A stretch of 64,000 nucleotides of DNA from Bacillota bacterium (GTDB lineage Bacteria; Bacillota; Clostridia; Lachnospirales; Lachnospiraceae), in the NCBI GenBank assembly GCA_023411555.1, contig JAEYOQ010000057.1, positions 202,122 through 266,121 of the forward strand. The letters run 5' to 3'. Position numbers and translations under genes: made by a program. Positions 59,257 to 64,000 of this stretch are shown in pieces. The notes beneath the pieces are model-generated. The model had not been told where the DNA came from. It worked only from the letters and a program-made list of their open reading frames with translations, and made no database searches. Each line of letters starts with the position of its first letter. Positions within the stretch are counted from its first letter, which is position 1.

Positions 59257-62200
59257 ATGAGAAAAGGTATAATTAGGCTGGGGCTAGTAATATTCTTTTT
59301 GTTATTTTTTATTGCTCCTAATCAAGTTAAAGCGAGTGAGCTAGAAAAACCAGGGATATCATATCCGAGTAAGGGTAATAAATATCAATTAGATAATATG
59401 CAGGTTGACTGGCAGGACTGCAAAAATGCTGATCATTATCTTATCACTTTTAGCGATTTATCAAATGATAATTTAATGCTGGATAAAAGTAAGATCCATG
59501 AATCATCCTACAATATCAGTAAAAGTATGTTTACATATGGACATAAATATAGAATTGCAGTTGCATCAGTAGGTAATGGGATAGAAGAATGGGATGAGGT
59601 AGAATTTGAAATCGAAGCATTAGTGGTTGAAAAACCAGAAATATCATATCCAGTTAGCTATGGGGAATATGAAGTAAAGGATATGACTGTAGATTGGCAA
59701 GATTGTACGAATGCCATAAAATACACATTATCGCTTAGAGATATTACAAACGACACCTTACTGATTGATCACAAGGATACATCCTCGTCAAACTATACGA
59801 TTAATGATAGTTATTTTACTGCAGGTCATTCATATCGTCTCGCTGTTGCTGCTGTAAATGGTGATATAGAGGAATGGCGAGAGATTGAATTCAAAATAAG
59901 AGCTACTCCGTCACCTATAATGAAAAACTTTAGCCTGAGCAAAACGTCTATAGCAATAGGTGATACGATATCTTTTAATGGAATTATTGATAGTAATGGT
60001 GGGATGTTAGAAAATGTAACGATTAACATACAGGGACCGAATGACAAAAGCAGCTCTGTTAATTATATGTCAAGAGCCATAAGTGGAACCAGTTATAATA
60101 TGAGCAATATACCATCTTTAGAGGCCGGAAAAGCATACATGACTTCTGCTGGTCAGTATTGGGTAGAGGTGTGGGCGAAGAACAGAAACGGGGAAGGTGT
60201 GTTGGTTGCAGAACAGACGGTAACAGTTATCACAACCCCTCCTCCGACAATCACGAATTTTACTCTGAGTAAGACTACAATTACCCTTGGCGATACGGTT
60301 ACGTTTAGCGGAATATTGAATGGGAACGGCGGAACATTAGAACGAGTGACTATAAATATTAAAGGTCCTGATAGTAAAATCAATTCTGTAGAATACACCT
60401 CCAAAACCATAAGTGGAACTAGCTACAGCATGAGTAGTATTCCGTCCTTTGTAGCGGGAAAGAATTATATGCTTAAGGCCGGCCAGTATTGGGTAGAAGT
60501 ATGGGCCAAGAATAGAAATGGTGAAGGCGTAGTGGTTGCAGAACAGACGGTAACAGTTATCACAAAGCCACTTCCGACAATGGTGAATTTTACTTTGAAT
60601 AAGACTACAATTACCCTAGGAGACACAGTGAAGTTTAGCGGAATATTGAATGGAAATGGTGGAACCCTGGAAAAACTGACTATAAACATTAAAGGGCCTA
60701 ATAGTAAAATTTATGCAGTAGAATACACCTCCAAAACCATAGGTGCAACCAGTTACAATATGAGTAACATCCTATCCTTTGTAGCAGGACGGACCTATAT
60801 GCCTAAAGCTGGCCAGTATTGGATAGAAGTATGGGCAAAGAACAGAAATGGTGAGGGTGTAGTGGTTGCGGAGCAGACGGTAACAGTGATAGCACCACCA
60901 CCAACTATGACGAAATTTACTTTGAACAAGACTACAATTACCCTAGGAGACACGGTTACGTTTAGCGGAACACTGAACGGAAATGGCGGAACCCTGGAAA
61001 GAGTGACCATAAACATTATGGGTCCCGATAGTAAAATCAATGCCGTAGAATACACCTCAAAGACTTTAAGTGGAACCAGTTACAATCTGAGTAGTATTCC
61101 ATCCTTTGTAGCGGGAAAGACTTATCTGCGTAAAGCAGGCCAGTATTGGGTAGAAGTTTGGGCAAAGAACAAAAATGGGGAAGGTGTAGTGGTGTCAGAA
61201 CAGAGGGTAATAGTAATCACAAACCCTACTCCGACAATGAAGAATTTTACACTGAATAAGACCACCATCACCCTAGGAGATACGGTAAAGTTTAGCGGAA
61301 CATTGAATGGAAATGGCGGAACCCTGGAAAAGGTGGCCATAAATATTAAAGGTCCTGATAGTAAAAGTAGATCGGTACAATACACCTCCAAGGCCATAAG
61401 TGGAACCAGCTACAATATGAGTAATATTCCATCCTTTGTAGCAGGAAAGACTTACATGACTTCTGCTGGCCAGTACTGGGTAGAAGTATGGGCTAAAAAC
61501 AAGAACAGTGAAAGTACATTAATTACTGAGTTTAAAGTATCTGTTATTAACGTACCACAAGCAAAATATAAAATATCAGGCAAGGTGGTTTACCCTAATG
61601 GAGTTGCTATACAAGGTGCAACGGTTACTTTAAAAAATGATTCTAAATGGAAGCAAGTAACTGATTCTACCGGAAGCTATAAATTTGAAGGTGTTGCAAA
61701 GGGTAAGCACCTAATAACGGTAGAATTTGATAAATATAAAACTTATTCTAAGAATGTTAGCGTAGCAAACACTGATTTGGTATTAGATACCATATATATG
61801 CATGGGTATGCAATTAGAGGTAATGTTTATTATCCTGATAGTAATATACCTATGGTAGGCGCCAAAGTTGTACTTATTAATGAAAAAGGTGTAACCTGGC
61901 AAGTATATACGGATAAAAATGGTTCCTTTATTATTAATGATACTTTACCAGGGACTCATAAAATTACGATTGGTTTTAATGGTTATGAAAATTATGTAAA
62001 TAGTAGCATTAATGTAATTGATAAAGATTTATCTTTGGGTGATATACGGTTACATGGCTATAGAATATCCGGTATTGTAAGCGATGGAGCAAATCCAATT
62101 AAGGGGGCAGATGTTTATTTGAATCAGGTTGGCGATTCAAAATGGCATTGTATTACAGATGCTTCTGGATATTATGAATTTAATGAGGTTCTATCCGGAA

Positions 62201-63711
62201 AATCGCATACGATATATGTTGAGAAGAGTGGATATTGTCCTGCCCCTGCATCCTTGAAGGTACCAATAAATAGTACTAATGTGTATGATCAGAATATTAT
62301 TATAAGGAAAATCAATGTTACTATTAATGGAAAATCAGTAAAATATAATAAAACCACAGGATATCCACTGCTAAATAGTTCGGGGAAGATTGTTGCGCCC
62401 TTAAGTGCAACTTTAGAAGCGTTTGGTGCTAAGGTTACATGGAATAATAAAAAGACTATAGCATATGTTGCAAAGGGTAAGACGAAAGTTGAGGTACCAT
62501 TAAATAAAAGCTATATATTAGTTAATGGTAAGAATTTGAAGATTGATGCAAAAACCAAAAAAATTGACAGTAAAGTTTATTGCTCCATTAAAAATATATT
62601 AGAGGCTTTTGGTGGTACTGTCAATTGGACTGAATATACTACAACGGTTGAAGTAAGAACTAAGAATTCATATGTTTTAAAAACCGGTAATAAGTTCATC
62701 GATAATAACTTCAAGCTTCAAGACAAATACTATATTAGTAAGGCTCCATACCAATCTATCATTAACTCCAAAACCATTAAATTAGGATCGATGAGTTACA
62801 GACCGGGAGAATTAGAACTCTATTTAGATGATAAGCAGTCAATTGTAACTGATAATAATACCATAAAGAAATTGATGATAATAAAGTATGCCTTGAAATT
62901 GGCTAACAGCTACTCCTTTAGTGCCTTCGGTTTATCCGATAGCATTAATGCTTGTGATAGCTTGATTAAATCAGTTGATAATATACTGTCACTACAAAAA
63001 ACGGGTCAGGATGTGATAGGAAAGCTTACTCGTGTGACAACAAGATTATATTCTGTTGATTATTTGAGTAAGGTTACTGCTGCTACAGGAGTCACAACAA
63101 AGGAATTAGCTGAACGAATTGAAGATGAAGCTTTAAGAAGCCTATTTCTGCAATTTATGGGTGACATGTATACTGCAACGCTTAAATACATCGGTGAAGA
63201 AGAAGCTGGTTTGATAATGGAGAATTTCAAAGAATATCCGGTTGAGACTATAAGCTTACTATATTTCTTTGATGCGAAGAATAAGTATACATCCTTATTA
63301 GATTATAATAAAGATTTGCATGAATATACGAATGCAAAGTATATCGTTGATACCTTTGATAAAGCCTTCTATCTAGAGGATCTTGGATATCAATTGATCT
63401 ATACATATAGATTTAATGCAGATATCGAAAAGGATTCCTTAGTCAAAGCAGCAAATATAATTAGTAAAGTGTGGATGTCAACAGAAAATGTATTCAGTAA
63501 GTCATCAATAAAGCCGGTGCAATTTGTTGGAACTTCAATGCAAGCTACTGAATGGAGGGTTGAAGCTAAGAGTATTTTGGAATTATTTAATGATTATAAG
63601 AGTAGAAGTATTACTATAGCAGAATCAGTAGAAAGGAATAGCTCTAAGGAAGCCTTGTTATTATATGACTTGATTATTCAACATATTCAAAAGTTATATA
63701 ATAGAGGATAA
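59257..63711 (+). CDS. 1484-residue secreted modular repeat protein
   Basis: A large exported protein. Signal peptide to about residue 26; two related 95-residue modules (about 27-215, each with a KPxISYP start and DWQDC core); five tandem modules of about 109 residues (about 219-766) with the pattern TLNKTTITLGDTVTFSGTLN and GQYWVEVWAKN; three carboxypeptidase-regulatory-like modules (about 768-1020, with SGKVVYPNGVAIQGATVTLK); a copper amine oxidase N-terminal-like pair (about 1022-1137); and a helical C-terminal domain of about 345 residues that I do not recognise. There is no LPXTG motif or S-layer homology domain, so it is secreted free or held by the Cu-amine-oxidase-like modules (inference). 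GAAAGGGAG lies 8 bases before the ATG. Function unknown. Confidence 0.88.
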   Translation: MRKGIIRLGLVIFFLLFFIAPNQVKASELEKPGISYPSKGNKYQLDNMQVDWQDCKNADHYLITFSDLSNDNLMLDKSKIHESSYNISKSMFTYGHKYRIAVASVGNGIEEWDEVEFEIEALVVEKPEISYPVSYGEYEVKDMTVDWQDCTNAIKYTLSLRDITNDTLLIDHKDTSSSNYTINDSYFTAGHSYRLAVAAVNGDIEEWREIEFKIRATPSPIMKNFSLSKTSIAIGDTISFNGIIDSNGGMLENVTINIQGPNDKSSSVNYMSRAISGTSYNMSNIPSLEAGKAYMTSAGQYWVEVWAKNRNGEGVLVAEQTVTVITTPPPTITNFTLSKTTITLGDTVTFSGILNGNGGTLERVTINIKGPDSKINSVEYTSKTISGTSYSMSSIPSFVAGKNYMLKAGQYWVEVWAKNRNGEGVVVAEQTVTVITKPLPTMVNFTLNKTTITLGDTVKFSGILNGNGGTLEKLTINIKGPNSKIYAVEYTSKTIGATSYNMSNILSFVAGRTYMPKAGQYWIEVWAKNRNGEGVVVAEQTVTVIAPPPTMTKFTLNKTTITLGDTVTFSGTLNGNGGTLERVTINIMGPDSKINAVEYTSKTLSGTSYNLSSIPSFVAGKTYLRKAGQYWVEVWAKNKNGEGVVVSEQRVIVITNPTPTMKNFTLNKTTITLGDTVKFSGTLNGNGGTLEKVAINIKGPDSKSRSVQYTSKAISGTSYNMSNIPSFVAGKTYMTSAGQYWVEVWAKNKNSESTLITEFKVSVINVPQAKYKISGKVVYPNGVAIQGATVTLKNDSKWKQVTDSTGSYKFEGVAKGKHLITVEFDKYKTYSKNVSVANTDLVLDTIYMHGYAIRGNVYYPDSNIPMVGAKVVLINEKGVTWQVYTDKNGSFIINDTLPGTHKITIGFNGYENYVNSSINVIDKDLSLGDIRLHGYRISGIVSDGANPIKGADVYLNQVGDSKWHCITDASGYYEFNEVLSGKSHTIYVEKSGYCPAPASLKVPINSTNVYDQNIIIRKINVTINGKSVKYNKTTGYPLLNSSGKIVAPLSATLEAFGAKVTWNNKKTIAYVAKGKTKVEVPLNKSYILVNGKNLKIDAKTKKIDSKVYCSIKNILEAFGGTVNWTEYTTTVEVRTKNSYVLKTGNKFIDNNFKLQDKYYISKAPYQSIINSKTIKLGSMSYRPGELELYLDDKQSIVTDNNTIKKLMIIKYALKLANSYSFSAFGLSDSINACDSLIKSVDNILSLQKTGQDVIGKLTRVTTRLYSVDYLSKVTAATGVTTKELAERIEDEALRSLFLQFMGDMYTATLKYIGEEEAGLIMENFKEYPVETISLLYFFDAKNKYTSLLDYNKDLHEYTNAKYIVDTFDKAFYLEDLGYQLIYTYRFNADIEKDSLVKAANIISKVWMSTENVFSKSSIKPVQFVGTSMQATEWRVEAKSILELFNDYKSRSITIAESVERNSSKEALLLYDLIIQHIQKLYNRG
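59911..61555 (+). repeat. Five tandem in-frame repeats of about 328 bp
   Basis: Units begin near 59911, 60239, 60568, 60897 and 61225. The last four are much more alike at the DNA level (phrases such as GTAGAATACACCTCCAAA and ACAATTACCCTAGG recur) than the first, which suggests recent duplication or conversion. Confidence 0.85.
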
Positions 63712-63799
63712 CAGTTAATCCGAGTATATATATGTATATTAGTTTAATTCGTTCTCATTACCATGTAGTATTCTGGTTAAAATTTTCATAAAACAAGGA

Positions 63800-63846
63800 A
63801 TGAACACTGTGCAGTTATCGTAGAACTGTAGGGTGTTCATTTTTTA
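63800..63846 (+). terminator. Terminator of the repeat-protein gene
   Basis: ATGAACAC and GTGTTCAT pair at the base (63800-63807, 63833-63840), an inner CAGTT/AACTG stem adds to it, and TTTTTT follows. Confidence 0.85.
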
Positions 63847-63875
63847 TGACGAAAGCAGGCTATTGAGGATCATAC

Positions 63876-64000
63876 GTAAGCGTCAAATCATACGCTCCTA
63901 ATAAATTTTAAGCGCCGCTTATTTGCGACGCTTACTGTAACAATCAGCCGGAAGTGTTCTTGACCACGGCATGAGTGGCTCCAGCTTTGATTGTTCTATA
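63876..64000. mobile_element. End of an IS66-type insertion sequence, cut by window edge
   Basis: A GTAAGCGTC at 63876-63884 is the kind of terminal sequence seen in IS66-family elements (family knowledge: many begin GTAAGCG). The transposase C terminus follows inward on the minus strand. The complement GACGCTTAC recurs at 63928-63936. The element starts 29 bases past the terminator of the repeat-protein gene. The other end and any target duplication lie outside the window. Confidence 0.55.
63919..64000 (-). CDS. IS66-family transposase, C-terminal fragment (rest beyond window)
   Basis: The minus strand reads 26 codons from the window edge to a TAA at 63921-63919: IEQSKLEPLMPWSRTLPADC, then YSKRRK. 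The L-x-P-L-M-P-W-S-x-x-L-P pattern is typical of the extreme C terminus of the IS66 transposase C domain (DUF4372/Tnp_66 relatives often end with LLPW). The fragment is too short to judge whether the gene is intact. The adjoining terminal repeat at 63876 supports the assignment. Confidence 0.55.
   Translation of the reverse strand, partial: IEQSKLEPLMPWSRTLPADCYSKRRK

Noticed and set aside
60153..61397. Several minus-strand open frames of 74-91 codons
   Set aside because: They are repeated shadows produced by the tandem modules of the secreted protein.
59911..61555. Regular repeats that could suggest CRISPR
   Set aside because: The units are 328 bp, in frame and coding, with no short repeats separated by unique spacers.

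Overview
The window is AT-rich, densely coded DNA with strong AGGAGG-type ribosome binding sites and hairpin-plus-U-run terminators. Gene content points to an anaerobic Clostridia of the Lachnospiraceae type: two YesM/YesN-style two-component pairs beside sugar ABC transporters, ChvE-GguA-GguB, a CD3324-type regulator, DegV, AsnA, an SLC45-type MFS carrier and argJ-B-D. No rRNA, tRNA, CRISPR or prophage block is visible. The family-level assignment is an inference from gene content.

Layout. 1-4.1 kb: a cut-off histidine phosphatase, rlmH, then on the minus strand a DUF1062 protein, a CD3324-like regulator, a cold-shock gene with an attenuator-like leader, and a cell-wall amidase. 4.3-14.05 kb: a sugar sensing and uptake locus made of a membrane-anchored binding protein, histidine kinase, AraC-type response regulator, binding lipoprotein, a 162-bp near-perfect palindrome, then ChvE-GguA-GguB. 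14.3-20.5 kb: an unknown Thr-rich lipoprotein, a small unknown protein, asnA, phosphatases, an acetyltransferase and an aldo/keto reductase. 20.7-32.1 kb: a second YesN/YesM pair on the minus strand, divergent from a solute-binding protein, two permeases, a GH88 unsaturated uronyl hydrolase, a DUF2264 protein and a carbohydrate-binding-like protein. Together these form an import and intracellular breakdown locus for uronic-acid oligosaccharides, with no ATPase of its own. 32.3-42.5 kb: mostly housekeeping and transport genes (HAD, SDR, GNAT, MntP, AEC carrier, DegV, SpoU methyltransferase, SLC45 carrier, GDPD, alpha/beta hydrolase). 42.6-48.8 kb: arginine biosynthesis (argG on minus; argJ, argB, argD on plus) with maf and a GNAT gene. 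48.9-55.8 kb: a YdcZ-type transporter, then comEA, an OmpR-type regulator and kinase, a GerM lipoprotein and comEC. 56-59.1 kb: a secreted calcineurin-like phosphoesterase, then a CPBP membrane protease and an ArsR-like regulator behind a promoter with paired palindromic operators. 59.2-64 kb: a 1484-residue secreted repeat protein, followed by the end of an IS66-type insertion sequence that runs off the window.

The most interesting items are the three-part sugar sensor with the palindrome before its transporter genes, the operator-controlled CPBP/regulator unit, the terminal-inverted-repeat elements next to ribosome binding sites, the leader hairpin of the cold-shock gene and the modular secreted protein. 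Several starts were moved from the longest open frame to an internal codon because the ribosome binding site lies inside that frame. All family names come from recognising motifs by eye; no database was searched.
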